DNA of 42,314 nt from Chitinophaga pinensis (GTDB taxonomy: Bacteria > Bacteroidota > Bacteroidia > AKYH767-A > OLB10), in contig CALQOD010000012.1 in assembly GCA_943332105.1 (NCBI GenBank), positions 1 to 42,314 on the forward strand, given 5' to 3'. The notes beneath the pieces are model-generated. The model saw only the letters and a list, made by a program, of their open reading frames with translations. It made no database searches and had not been told where the DNA came from. This document shows, one piece after another, positions 34,065 to 41,547 of the stretch. Within the stretch, counting starts at the first letter, position 1; each line of letters begins with the position of its first letter. The position numbers and the translations under genes are program-made.

Positions 34065-35660
34065 TTATTCGGTTACTACTATTACTATTTCTTTGGATAA
34101 GGGATCAAAATTTTCAAACAGATAATTTATACCCTGACTTCCTTCTTTTAGATAAAAAGGAATAAATGATTGCTCACGCTCTTGAGGATGACCGTTAGGA
34201 AAAACCTCATCAGTAATTTGCTTGCAAACATTTAAAGAGATTTGATTTTTCTTTTTAATGGCTTGCAACATTTTCTTTTCAATGTTTTCTAATGCATTGA
34301 TTGTTTTTTGTCGCTCTGCTTGAATGTATTTTTCTGTTGAAGCATCAACTAATGTTGCTTTAGTTGCCAAGGTATCAAATTCGTGAGCAACTAAATCGAT
34401 ATTTTCTTTCGTAGAAAAAGCATCGGTTACGGTCCTTTTTAAAACTAATTTAATCAATGCTTGTTCATCTTGAAAAATCTCTTCCTCACTAATTCCAGCT
34501 GATGATGCTTTTTTCAATAGTTTTTCGGAAATGGTTAGTGCATTATTTCGATTAATAAGCATCGGATAAAAAACCTGATGATATTCGAATAGTGACTTTA
34601 ATTGCAACCAATAGGCTACCTCACCAGCACCACCAACATAGGCAATGTTTGGCAATATTTTTTCCTGATAGAGCGGACGCATAATAACATTAGGACTAAA
34701 TCTTTCAGGATACTTATCGAGCATTTCGAATAAAATATCTTTAGAAAAAAACAAATCAGTATTCTTAATATTGTAAGTTCCATCTTCAAGATCGACAATC
34801 CTTTCGCGCAAATTATTGTCTTTATAAAATAAATTTACTTCTCTTGGAAAAACTTGCGGCTTATATTTTTGTGCTAATCGCTCTGATGTTTCACTAACTT
34901 TTTTATGCGCGGAATGATTCGACAATTCATCACGCATAGTAGCAACAAAAGCTTTTTTCAATCGTGCATCATTCGCATCAATAACAACAACACCATAAGA
35001 ACCAAAAATCCAATAAACAAATTTTCGAGTGGCTTCTGCTAGCGTCAAACCTGATTGATAGCAAGAATGAAGAATATCATTCAGCTCGTTAGCATTACTA
35101 GAATTTCCATTAATTTTTTTTAGCTCTTCTATTAATTCATTTAACGTGTCAGTAGACAATTCGCCGCATGCACCAGAAGCATCCTTTAAACTCCAATGCA
35201 ATTGATTATTAAAAACACGAATACTTGCAATTTCTGCAAAGTCATGATCTTCAGATGCCATCCAAAAAACAGGAACAAATCGCTCACTCGTATACTGATC
35301 ATTTAATTGCTTTGTAAGTTTAATAGTGGTGATGATCTTATAAATAAAAAATAATGGTCCGCCAGCAATACCTAACTGATGACCAGTAGTAATTGTAAAA
35401 GTGTTTTCAGATATTAATGATTGAATAGTTTCAGCTAAACCATTTGAATGTAACGCGTCTTTATTTTGATCTAATAAAACATCCACAAGCAAATTTCTAT
35501 CGATTGGGAATTTATTTCGGTCATTAATTGCATGAATAAGATTTTCAAATTTAGGTTCGTATTGATAAAAGGATTTCAAAAAGTCAGACCCCTTCAAATA
35601 ATCATCTAACAGATTATTTTTCCAGTTACTATTACTTAATGAAATTGAATACTTGCGCAT
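34065..35660 (-). CDS. bshC: Bacillithiol biosynthesis cysteine-adding enzyme BshC
   Basis: 531 residues, normal for BshC, which adds cysteine to glucosaminyl-malate in the last step of bacillithiol synthesis. TITTGHQLGIAGGPLFFIYK (about 91-110) and VPVFWMASEDHDFAEI (about 129-144) are the family's nucleotide-binding-like motifs. LPNIAYVGGAGEVAYWLQLK (about 340-360) and a long C-terminal coiled-coil region (about 440-500) are also typical. It suggests that the cell uses bacillithiol as its small thiol; bshA and bshB are not in the window. It follows rimO by three bases. Confidence 0.92.
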   Translation of the reverse strand: MRKYSISLSNSNWKNNLLDDYLKGSDFLKSFYQYEPKFENLIHAINDRNKFPIDRNLLVDVLLDQNKDALHSNGLAETIQSLISENTFTITTGHQLGIAGGPLFFIYKIITTIKLTKQLNDQYTSERFVPVFWMASEDHDFAEIASIRVFNNQLHWSLKDASGACGELSTDTLNELIEELKKINGNSSNANELNDILHSCYQSGLTLAEATRKFVYWIFGSYGVVVIDANDARLKKAFVATMRDELSNHSAHKKVSETSERLAQKYKPQVFPREVNLFYKDNNLRERIVDLEDGTYNIKNTDLFFSKDILFEMLDKYPERFSPNVIMRPLYQEKILPNIAYVGGAGEVAYWLQLKSLFEYHQVFYPMLINRNNALTISEKLLKKASSAGISEEEIFQDEQALIKLVLKRTVTDAFSTKENIDLVAHEFDTLATKATLVDASTEKYIQAERQKTINALENIEKKMLQAIKKKNQISLNVCKQITDEVFPNGHPQEREQSFIPFYLKEGSQGINYLFENFDPLSKEIVIVVTE

Positions 35661-35663
35661 TAT

Positions 35664-36977
35664 TTATTTTATTAGCTCGCCAAACAAATCAAATTCTGAT
35701 GCCGAAACAATTTTCACATTCGCAAAATCACCAATACGCACATAAGCATCAGTGGCATCAATCAGCACTTCATTGTCCACTTCTGGCGAATCGAATTCTG
35801 TTCTACCAACAAAGTGATTATCTTCTTTTCTATCAAACAACACTTTAAATTCTTTTCCTACTTTTTGCTGATTTAATTCTGCAGATATTGACTCTTGTGC
35901 TGCCATCACTGCTTGCGCTCTTTCAACTTTTATTTCTTGCGGAACATCATCTACTAACGAGTATGCATGTGTGTTTTCCTCATGTGAATAGGTAAAGATG
36001 CCCAAACGATCAAACTTCAAATCCTCCACAAATCGCAACATATCTTCATGATCTTGCTCTGTCTCCCCTGGATATCCAGCAATTAATGTTGTTCTTAAAG
36101 CAATCCCAGGCACTTTTTCACGAATTGTATTTACTAAGTTATAAGTCTTCTCGCGGGTTGTACCTCGGCGCATCGACTTCAACATATTATCACTTACATG
36201 CTGCAGTGGCATATCGAGGTAATTACAAATATTACTATTCGTATTCATCACATCAAGAACATCCATCGGAAATCCAGCTGGGAAAGCATAATGCAAACGG
36301 ATCCATTCAATACCGTTGACATCTGCAAGGCGCTGCATTAATTCAGCGAGCTTGCGTTCTTTGTACAAATCGAGTCCGTAATAAGTTGAATCCTGCGCAA
36401 TCAGAAGTAATTCTTTTGTACCATTAGTAGCTAAATTTTTTGCTTCCTGCACTAATTCTTCCATTGGCTTAGAAATATGATTACCACGCATTAAAGGAAT
36501 CGCACAAAATGAACAAGGGCGGTCGCAGCCTTCCGCAATTTTCATATAAGCAAAATGACGAGGGGTAGTAAGTAATCGTTCTCCTACTAACTCCTGTTTA
36601 TAGTCGGCGCCTAAAGTTTTAAGAAGCAAAGGCAAATCACGCGTACCAAAGTAGGCATCTACATTAGAAATTTCTCTCTCTAAATCTGGCTTATAGCGTT
36701 CTGATAAACATCCTGTCACAATTAACTTTTCGATTTTACCCGCCTCTTTTTGCTTTGCAAAATGGAGAATGGTATCGATACTTTCTTGTTTAGCATTATC
36801 AATGAATCCGCAAGTATTGATGATTACAATTGAAGCATCCTGCTTGGTACTTTCATGTGTTACATCAAATTTATTGGCCTTTAGCTGGCCCATTAACACT
36901 TCCGAATCGACTAAATTTTTAGAACATCCGAGTGTTACTACATTAATTTTGTTTTGCTTGAGCGTTTTTGATTTCAC
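35664..36977 (-). CDS. rimO: Ribosomal protein S12 methylthiotransferase RimO
   Basis: 437 residues using the GTG at 36977. An ATG at 37007 is in frame, but the -7 box TAAATTTG (37003-36996) lies inside that longer frame, so a transcript from it would lack the ATG. The GTG start gives KSKTLKQNKINVVTLGCSKN, the usual family N-terminus. The enzyme is a radical-SAM protein that adds a methylthio group to an Asp of S12. The N-terminal UPF0004 domain holds LGCSKN and GCLSERYKPDL; the radical-SAM cluster is CDRPCSFCAIP; a TRAM domain ends the protein. First gene of the run to 32448; bshC follows after three bases. Confidence 0.94.
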   Translation of the reverse strand: MKSKTLKQNKINVVTLGCSKNLVDSEVLMGQLKANKFDVTHESTKQDASIVIINTCGFIDNAKQESIDTILHFAKQKEAGKIEKLIVTGCLSERYKPDLEREISNVDAYFGTRDLPLLLKTLGADYKQELVGERLLTTPRHFAYMKIAEGCDRPCSFCAIPLMRGNHISKPMEELVQEAKNLATNGTKELLLIAQDSTYYGLDLYKERKLAELMQRLADVNGIEWIRLHYAFPAGFPMDVLDVMNTNSNICNYLDMPLQHVSDNMLKSMRRGTTREKTYNLVNTIREKVPGIALRTTLIAGYPGETEQDHEDMLRFVEDLKFDRLGIFTYSHEENTHAYSLVDDVPQEIKVERAQAVMAAQESISAELNQQKVGKEFKVLFDRKEDNHFVGRTEFDSPEVDNEVLIDATDAYVRIGDFANVKIVSASEFDLFGELIK

Positions 36978-36995
36978 CTTTCTATATTTCTTAGA

Positions 36996-37003
36996 CAAAT
37001 TTA
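36996..37003 (-). promoter_or_regulatory. -7 box that decides the rimO start
   Basis: TAAATTTG on the minus strand matches TAnnTTTG and lies 18 bases upstream of the GTG at 36977, but within codons 2-4 of the longer ATG frame. No -33 TTG is found at 19-21 bases. Confidence 0.45.
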
Positions 37004-37147
37004 CCAAATCGTTTCGTGAAGCTGACCTTATTCTTCAATTCTTTATAAGCAGCTATTTGAACATCATGAGCGCAAAATTTGGGCTGTACTTTTTGTCAAA
37101 ATAAGTCTGATTGATGATTTTCGAAAATTAAATCACCCAAAAAAAGC

Positions 37148-37179
37148 TGTCTTTTACCCTAATAAAACATGTCTTTTAC
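37148..37179. promoter_or_regulatory. 10-bp direct repeats, 22-bp period, upstream of a T9SS gene
   Basis: TGTCTTTTAC occurs at 37148-37157 and 37170-37179, with a 12-bp spacer, 57 bases before the ATG at 37236. A two-turn period is typical of sites bound by tandem response-regulator dimers. It does not fit the LytTR consensus on either strand. A near -7 box (TAAATTG) lies between the repeats and the gene. Confidence 0.4.
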
Positions 37180-37235
37180 AAAATCTATACAGTAGAAATG
37201 ACTATCATGAATAAATTGCTTCAAAATTAAAACAC

Positions 37236-38174
37236 ATGAAAAAATTAATTATCGTCTTATTGCTAATCAGCAGCGTAAACTCATTCGCTCAGATTACAGC
37301 TCCGAACGGAATCTTTACTGGTTGCAAACCTGCAAGTTTCACCTTGATTGGCCCTTCGGGTTATGATAAATATGAATGGAGTAACGGAGCGACTTCGAGA
37401 CAAATCGAATACATTATGGACGGTACCTCAGGAGCGATATTAGATACAGCTACCGTAGGATTAACATGCTACGATGCTAACAATGTGGCTTACGTGCAAC
37501 AACCAGTAGTATTAAGATCTATCAAAGAACCTGAATTGCTTTCAAATTTCAACGGTAAATACGATTATTCTATAAATGACAGTATTAAAAGTCAATTAGT
37601 ATTAACCTATCAAAGCAGTGCTCCACAATATGTTTTTACATTTATCCAAACGGATGCTAAAGGCAAAGGTTCAAATCCGATTTCTAGATGTGTATCAAAT
37701 ACAAGATGGTGTAACCTTAGCAATGCAACACCTGCATTAAAGAATGGGAAGTTTTACTATGTGACAGTTCATGCTCGAGTAGATAATGTAAACTATTGTA
37801 AAGGTAATTATAGTATTATTGGTTTAGGAATTAATTCTGATGATGACCATGATGGTCATGGCCATGGAGATAGCGATGGTAATGGCGACAGCGATGACGA
37901 CAACAATGACTTAGTAGGATCTTCCAACCCAATTGAGATCAGTACTTACCCAAACCCAAGCTACAAAGATTGTAGAATTGTTGTTGACAGTGATGATAAA
38001 TCACCAATGGATATTAGTATTTATAATATAGAAGGACAGCTTATTTACCGCGAAGCATTTGAGAGCTTCCCTGTAAATCAAGAAATAAGCAATTACATTA
38101 ACAACCCTGGAACTTATAAAATGGTTGTTTCTCAAAATGGAAAAATAAAAACATCCTCTATTGAACGTCTTTAA
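37236..38174 (+). CDS. Secreted T9SS type A protein with Asp/His/Gly-rich linker
   Basis: 312 residues. Signal peptide MKKLIIVLLLISSVNSFA, then Gln. About 25-195 is a region of beta character with several Cys (FTGCKPASF, VGLTCYD, SRCVSNTRWC, VNYCKG) and the YEWSNGATS pattern seen in Bacteroidota Ig-like domains; otherwise unrecognised. About 203-226 is a strongly acidic linker of Asp, His, Gly and Ser (DDDHDGHGHGDSDGNGDSDD) that could bind divalent metal. About 232-312 is a T9SS type A sorting domain (ISTYPNPSYKDCRIVV, SIYNIEGQLIYRE, GTYKMVVSQNG). Stands alone, with direct repeats upstream and a terminator downstream. Confidence 0.82.
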   Translation: MKKLIIVLLLISSVNSFAQITAPNGIFTGCKPASFTLIGPSGYDKYEWSNGATSRQIEYIMDGTSGAILDTATVGLTCYDANNVAYVQQPVVLRSIKEPELLSNFNGKYDYSINDSIKSQLVLTYQSSAPQYVFTFIQTDAKGKGSNPISRCVSNTRWCNLSNATPALKNGKFYYVTVHARVDNVNYCKGNYSIIGLGINSDDDHDGHGHGDSDGNGDSDDDNNDLVGSSNPIEISTYPNPSYKDCRIVVDSDDKSPMDISIYNIEGQLIYREAFESFPVNQEISNYINNPGTYKMVVSQNGKIKTSSIERL

Positions 38175-38189
38175 TTAAATGATATAACT

Positions 38190-38222
38190 AAAAAAGTCCC
38201 GGGATAACCTCGGGACTTTTTT
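38190..38222. terminator. Bidirectional intrinsic terminator made from a REP-like palindrome
   Basis: AAAAAAGTCCCG (38190-38201) and CGGGACTTTTTT (38211-38222) are perfect 12-base arms around a 9-base loop, with T-runs on both strands. It serves the T9SS gene and the convergent ftsY, whose stop codon touches it. Its core resembles the TCCCGAG...CTCGGGA units at 10285-10332. Confidence 0.88.
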
Positions 38223-39181
38223 TATTCGTTAAACAACGACTTTACAAATTCATTTCTATCAAAAAGCTGCAGATCTTCCATTTTCTCACCAACTCCAATA
38301 TATTTAACAGGAATTTTAAACTGATCACTGATTCCGATTACAACACCCCCCTTTGCTGTTCCATCCAACTTCGTTAATGCAAGCGCATTAACATCAGTAG
38401 CGGCAATAAATTGTCGAGCTTGTTCAATAGCATTTTGTCCCGTAGAAGCATCTAGAACCAATAAAATTTCGTGTGGTGCATCAGGAATAACTTTTTGGAT
38501 AACCCTTCTGATTTTAGAAAGCTCATTCATCAGGTTGATTTTATTATGCAATCTTCCGGCAGTATCAATAATACAAACATCGGCACCTTGCGCTTTAGCC
38601 GAACTAACAGCATCAAAGGCTACACTTGCTGGGTCTGCACCCATTCCCTGCGAAATAATCGGAACACCAACACGATCTGCCCAAATTGCAAGTTGATCTA
38701 CGGCTGCTGCACGAAAAGTATCAGCAGCACCTATAACTACTTTTTTACCTGCCAACTTAAACTGGTTTGCCAGCTTGCCAATAGTAGTAGTTTTTCCAAC
38801 ACCGTTCACTCCTACTACCATAATAATATATGGTTGCGCAGGAAGATCCATTAATGTATTGAAATTATTATTGTCCGATGATTTGTTTTCTTCTAAAAGA
38901 AGTACAATTTCTTCGCGAAGAAGTTTGTTTAGTTCACCAGGAGAAGTGTATTTATTACGCGCAACTCTTTCTTGAATACGCTTAACAATTTTAAGAGTAG
39001 TTTCTACTCCTACATCAGAAGTAACCAATACTTCCTCCAGATTATCTAGTACTTCATCATCAATTGTTGATTTCCCTACTAATGTTTTTGTCAGCTTTGA
39101 AAAAAAACTTTCGCGAGTTTTTTCTAGCCCTTTATCAAGGGATTCTTTTTTATCGCGATTAAACAGTCCAAATAAACCCAT
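38222..39181 (-). CDS. ftsY: Signal recognition particle receptor FtsY
   Basis: 319 residues, the short form lacking the long acidic N-terminus. FtsY is the SRP receptor GTPase that brings ribosomes making membrane proteins to the inner membrane. An N domain (about 15-90) is followed by the G domain: MVVGVNGVGKTTTIGKLANQ (P-loop), ADTFRAAAVDQLAIWADRVG (insertion box), CIIDTAGRLHNK, LTKLDGTAKGGVV, and the closing KYIGVGEKMEDLQLFDRNEF. Nearest upstream on the same strand is the DUF4295 gene, but a terminator at 39209-39238 separates them, so ftsY probably has its own promoter. Confidence 0.96.
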   Translation of the reverse strand: MGLFGLFNRDKKESLDKGLEKTRESFFSKLTKTLVGKSTIDDEVLDNLEEVLVTSDVGVETTLKIVKRIQERVARNKYTSPGELNKLLREEIVLLLEENKSSDNNNFNTLMDLPAQPYIIMVVGVNGVGKTTTIGKLANQFKLAGKKVVIGAADTFRAAAVDQLAIWADRVGVPIISQGMGADPASVAFDAVSSAKAQGADVCIIDTAGRLHNKINLMNELSKIRRVIQKVIPDAPHEILLVLDASTGQNAIEQARQFIAATDVNALALTKLDGTAKGGVVIGISDQFKIPVKYIGVGEKMEDLQLFDRNEFVKSLFNE

Positions 39182-39208
39182 CTTTAAAAATATCGAGTAT
39201 TAATTTAA

Positions 39209-39238
39209 TAAAAAAAGCTCCTTTCATAGAAAGAAGCT
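39209..39238 (-). terminator. Intrinsic terminator between the DUF4295 gene and ftsY
   Basis: On the minus strand AGCTTCTTTC (39238-39229) pairs with GAAAGGAGCT (39225-39216), one G-T wobble, three-base loop, then seven T. It ends the rpmG-DUF4295 transcript before ftsY. Confidence 0.8.
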
Positions 39239-39267
39239 AATTTCATAGGCAGGTTGATTGCCAGTTA

Positions 39268-39423
39268 TTATTTATCTTTTAAGAAATCTTTCACATGATC
39301 ATTGTGAACGACTTCTGATTTAAAACTGTAAGATCCTGTTAAAGGAGACTTCACCATCTTAATTACTTTTGAGAACTCTTTACCTTTACCGGTTTTTAGT
39401 GTCGCAACTACTTTCTTTGCCAT
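39268..39423 (-). CDS. DUF4295 family small basic protein
   Basis: 51 residues, starting MAKKVVATLKTGKGKEFSKV and ending in HNDHVKDFLKDK. It is a short, lysine-rich protein that in Bacteroidota sits between rpmG and ftsY, and the position here (29 bp after rpmG, 86 bp before ftsY) fits. A role at the ribosome is suggested only by its neighbours and basic charge; none is proven. A terminator follows at 39238-39209. The frame is supported by the family's highly conserved sequence rather than by length. Confidence 0.87.
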   Translation of the reverse strand: MAKKVVATLKTGKGKEFSKVIKMVKSPLTGSYSFKSEVVHNDHVKDFLKDK

Positions 39424-39452
39424 GTTGTGATAATTTTAAGGGAAACCCCGGT

Positions 39453-39635
39453 TTATTTAATTTCTTTATGAACTGTTACACGCTTTAAGGTACGATTGAA
39501 TTTCTTCAACTCTAAACGCTCAGTTGTGTTTTTCTTGTTTTTTGTAGTGATGTAACGAGATGTTCCAGGCATGCCACTGTTCTTGTGTTCAGTGCACTCC
39601 ATAATTACTTGTACTCGGTTGCCTTTCTTTGCCAT
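39453..39635 (-). CDS. rpmG: Ribosomal protein bL33
   Basis: 60 residues. [40 protein letters not shown] and [14 protein letters not shown] are the conserved L33 sequence, a small part of the 50S subunit. The zinc-ribbon Cys pairs of the Cys-plus form are missing (only Cys14), so this is the Cys-minus (zinc-free) form. It is separated from rpmB by an aminopeptidase gene, and has a consensus promoter of its own at 39673-39704. The DUF4295 gene follows after 29 bp. Confidence 0.95.
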   Translation of the reverse strand: MAKKGNRVQVIMECTEHKNSGMPGTSRYITTKNKKNTTERLELKKFNRTLKRVTVHKEIK

Positions 39636-39672
39636 GATTTAAAATCAATTAATTTCCTTTCTTAAAGGGATG

Positions 39673-39704
39673 CAAAGATAATACAGATTTACTAAAATCA
39701 CAAA
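39673..39704 (-). promoter_or_regulatory. Consensus promoter of rpmG-DUF4295
   Basis: Minus strand TTTG (39704-39701), exactly 20 bases, TATCTTTG (39680-39673), matching TTTG-N19-20-TAnnTTTG. The leader to the ATG at 39635 would be about 30 bases. Confidence 0.8.
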
Positions 39705-39779
39705 TACAATTCATTTAAAAATCAAAAACTCTAAGAAATGTATTTGCCCAATCAATTTCCTTTACATGAGACGGCAAAA

Positions 39780-41162
39780 TCAATACTTTAAATACGAATC
39801 TTCCTGAATCAATGCCTCGATAGCCGTAACAGTTCGCGGTAATTTGCCTGACAAGTTCGTGGCCGGTCCACTTTCATTTATTAAGATATCGTCTTCAATC
39901 CGTACGCCTATGTTCCACCATTTTTTCAAGCATTGGGACCCTTCCGGGATGTAAATACCTGGTTCAACAGTAATTATTGTTCCTGCCTTATATATTCCAT
40001 AAGTTCCAGCATCGTGCACATCCAATCCAAGATAATGACTAGTACCATGCATAAAATACTGGTTGGCTTCTTTTTCAATTTTAATGATTCCCAGTTCAAC
40101 TAGGCCTTTTGAAATTATTTCAAATGCAGCCTCCTGGGTTGACCGAAATGATTTTCCCGATAAACAAACTGCTATTCCAGCTTCTTGTGCTTTAAGCACC
40201 AAATCGTAAATCAATTTTTGTTCATCCGAAAATTTTCCATTTACAGGAAATGTTCTCGTGATATCTGCTGTATAACCGTGATACTCGCCACCCATATCGG
40301 CTAACAGCAAATCGCCCGATTTTAACAAGTCGCGATTATCCTGGTAATGTAAAATGCAACTATTACCTGCTCCCCCACAAATTGAAGGATATCCCTGAAA
40401 TTCGCCTCCGTTATTCTTGACAAAATACTCCACTATTGCCTGCGCTTGATATTCTTTAAATCCAGGTTTAATCGCCTTCATCAATTCAATGAATCCTTCA
40501 ATTGATATATCTATTGCTTTTTGAACCAATGCAATTTCTTCTTTCTTCTTAACTTCTCTCATACCAGCCATTATTTTGATTGGTTTAATTTCGTCCACTA
40601 CATTCTGAGTTAAAAGCTTTTTATTAAAATCATCTACTAAATTCTTTAATGCAATCTTTGAACGCCCTTCGTTGTTAGGTTGCAATGGATATTCAACCCA
40701 GACATCTTCGAATTTCGTAAAGTCAATTCCGAATTCATTAAACGAGGATGTTGTATAAACCGCCTGAATATCAGTAATTCTTTGAGCCTCCAAAATTCCT
40801 GGCCTTAATCCAGTCCACAGTTCTTCAAATTTATCTTTAGGCCTTATAAAAAGAAGCTCATGAACACCTATGTTATTATCAAAAGTTTTCTCCTCCTTGA
40901 ATAATAACAAAACCGCATCCGGATCACGAAAACCAGTCAGATAATAAAAGTTAGGGTTTTGACTGTATTGATAATCGACGTCATTGCTTCTATTTCTTAT
41001 TGGATTTGCGAAAAAAATCGCAACCGAATGAACAGGCATTTGTGCAATAAATTGTGTTCTATTCGCCTTGAAAAAAGAAGCTGGGAGTAAGTCAGCATCG
41101 GCATTTTGACCAAAAAATAATGTTGGTAGTAAAATAAAAAAAACCGACAGATTACTTTTCAT
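39780..41162 (-). CDS. Secreted aminopeptidase P family metallopeptidase
   Basis: 460 residues. Signal peptide MKSNLSVFFILLPTLFFG followed by Gln, so it is exported. The N-terminal creatinase-like domain (about 28-190) includes YQYSQNPNFYYLTGFRDPDA. The M24 pita-bread domain (about 200-455) has the metal ligands in LLADMGGEYHGYTADITRTF (two Asp), HGTSHYLGLDVHD (His), TVEPGIYIP (Glu) and GVRIEDDILI (Glu). Such enzymes remove an N-terminal residue before proline, here probably from peptides in the periplasm. It lies between rpmB and rpmG. Its -7 box TAAATTTG is four bases before the ATG. Confidence 0.92.
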   Translation of the reverse strand: MKSNLSVFFILLPTLFFGQNADADLLPASFFKANRTQFIAQMPVHSVAIFFANPIRNRSNDVDYQYSQNPNFYYLTGFRDPDAVLLLFKEEKTFDNNIGVHELLFIRPKDKFEELWTGLRPGILEAQRITDIQAVYTTSSFNEFGIDFTKFEDVWVEYPLQPNNEGRSKIALKNLVDDFNKKLLTQNVVDEIKPIKIMAGMREVKKKEEIALVQKAIDISIEGFIELMKAIKPGFKEYQAQAIVEYFVKNNGGEFQGYPSICGGAGNSCILHYQDNRDLLKSGDLLLADMGGEYHGYTADITRTFPVNGKFSDEQKLIYDLVLKAQEAGIAVCLSGKSFRSTQEAAFEIISKGLVELGIIKIEKEANQYFMHGTSHYLGLDVHDAGTYGIYKAGTIITVEPGIYIPEGSQCLKKWWNIGVRIEDDILINESGPATNLSGKLPRTVTAIEALIQEDSYLKY

Positions 41163-41166
41163 GATT

Positions 41167-41174
41167 CAAATTTA
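41167..41174 (-). promoter_or_regulatory. -7 box of the aminopeptidase P gene
   Basis: TAAATTTG on the minus strand fits TAnnTTTG, four bases before the ATG at 41162, implying a leaderless transcript. No -33 TTG at the right distance. Confidence 0.45.
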
Positions 41175-41221
41175 ATCAAAATCGTAATCTACCGGTTCTT
41201 TCAACCGTTATATAATAATTG

Positions 41222-41455
41222 TTACAATGAGCCTTTTAGGATAGCGCGTGTAATCGCATCCGTAATTCCGATTTTGTTAATCGTTTTTAAAGCAGATGTG
41301 CTTACTTTTAATGTAATCCACTCTCCAGTCTCAGGTAGAAAAAATTTCTTAACCTGTAAATTCGGATTAAAACGACGCTTTGTTTTGCGGTTTGAGTGGC
41401 TAACTTTATTACCGGTGATTGCTTTTTTTCCGGTTAAATCACAAATTCTCGACAT
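41222..41455 (-). CDS. rpmB: Ribosomal protein bL28
   Basis: 77 residues. MSRICDLTGKKAITGNKVSH, SNRKTKRRFNPNLQVKKFFL and VSTSALKTINKIGI are the L28 consensus; the protein is part of the 50S subunit. In many Bacteroidota rpmB is followed directly by rpmG and the DUF4295 gene; here the secreted aminopeptidase gene intervenes. A consensus promoter lies at 41477-41506, between it and cinA. Confidence 0.95.
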   Translation of the reverse strand: MSRICDLTGKKAITGNKVSHSNRKTKRRFNPNLQVKKFFLPETGEWITLKVSTSALKTINKIGITDAITRAILKGSL

Positions 41456-41476
41456 GACTTTTCGTTATTGGGAAGG

Positions 41477-41506
41477 CAAATTTAGTAAATTTTGTTTTAT
41501 CTACAA
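41477..41506 (-). promoter_or_regulatory. Consensus promoter of rpmB
   Basis: Minus strand TTG (41506-41504), exactly 19 bases, TAAATTTG (41484-41477). It lies 21 bases before the rpmB ATG and fits TTG-N19-TAnnTTTG. Confidence 0.8.
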
Positions 41507-41547
41507 GCACCTCGCGTATTTTTTATTTAATTAATTGGAATATGATT

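Noticed and set aside
41205-41221. Terminator after rpmB
   Set aside because: The CGGTT-GAAAG-AACCG hairpin in the gap has only a five-base stem and is not followed by a T-run.
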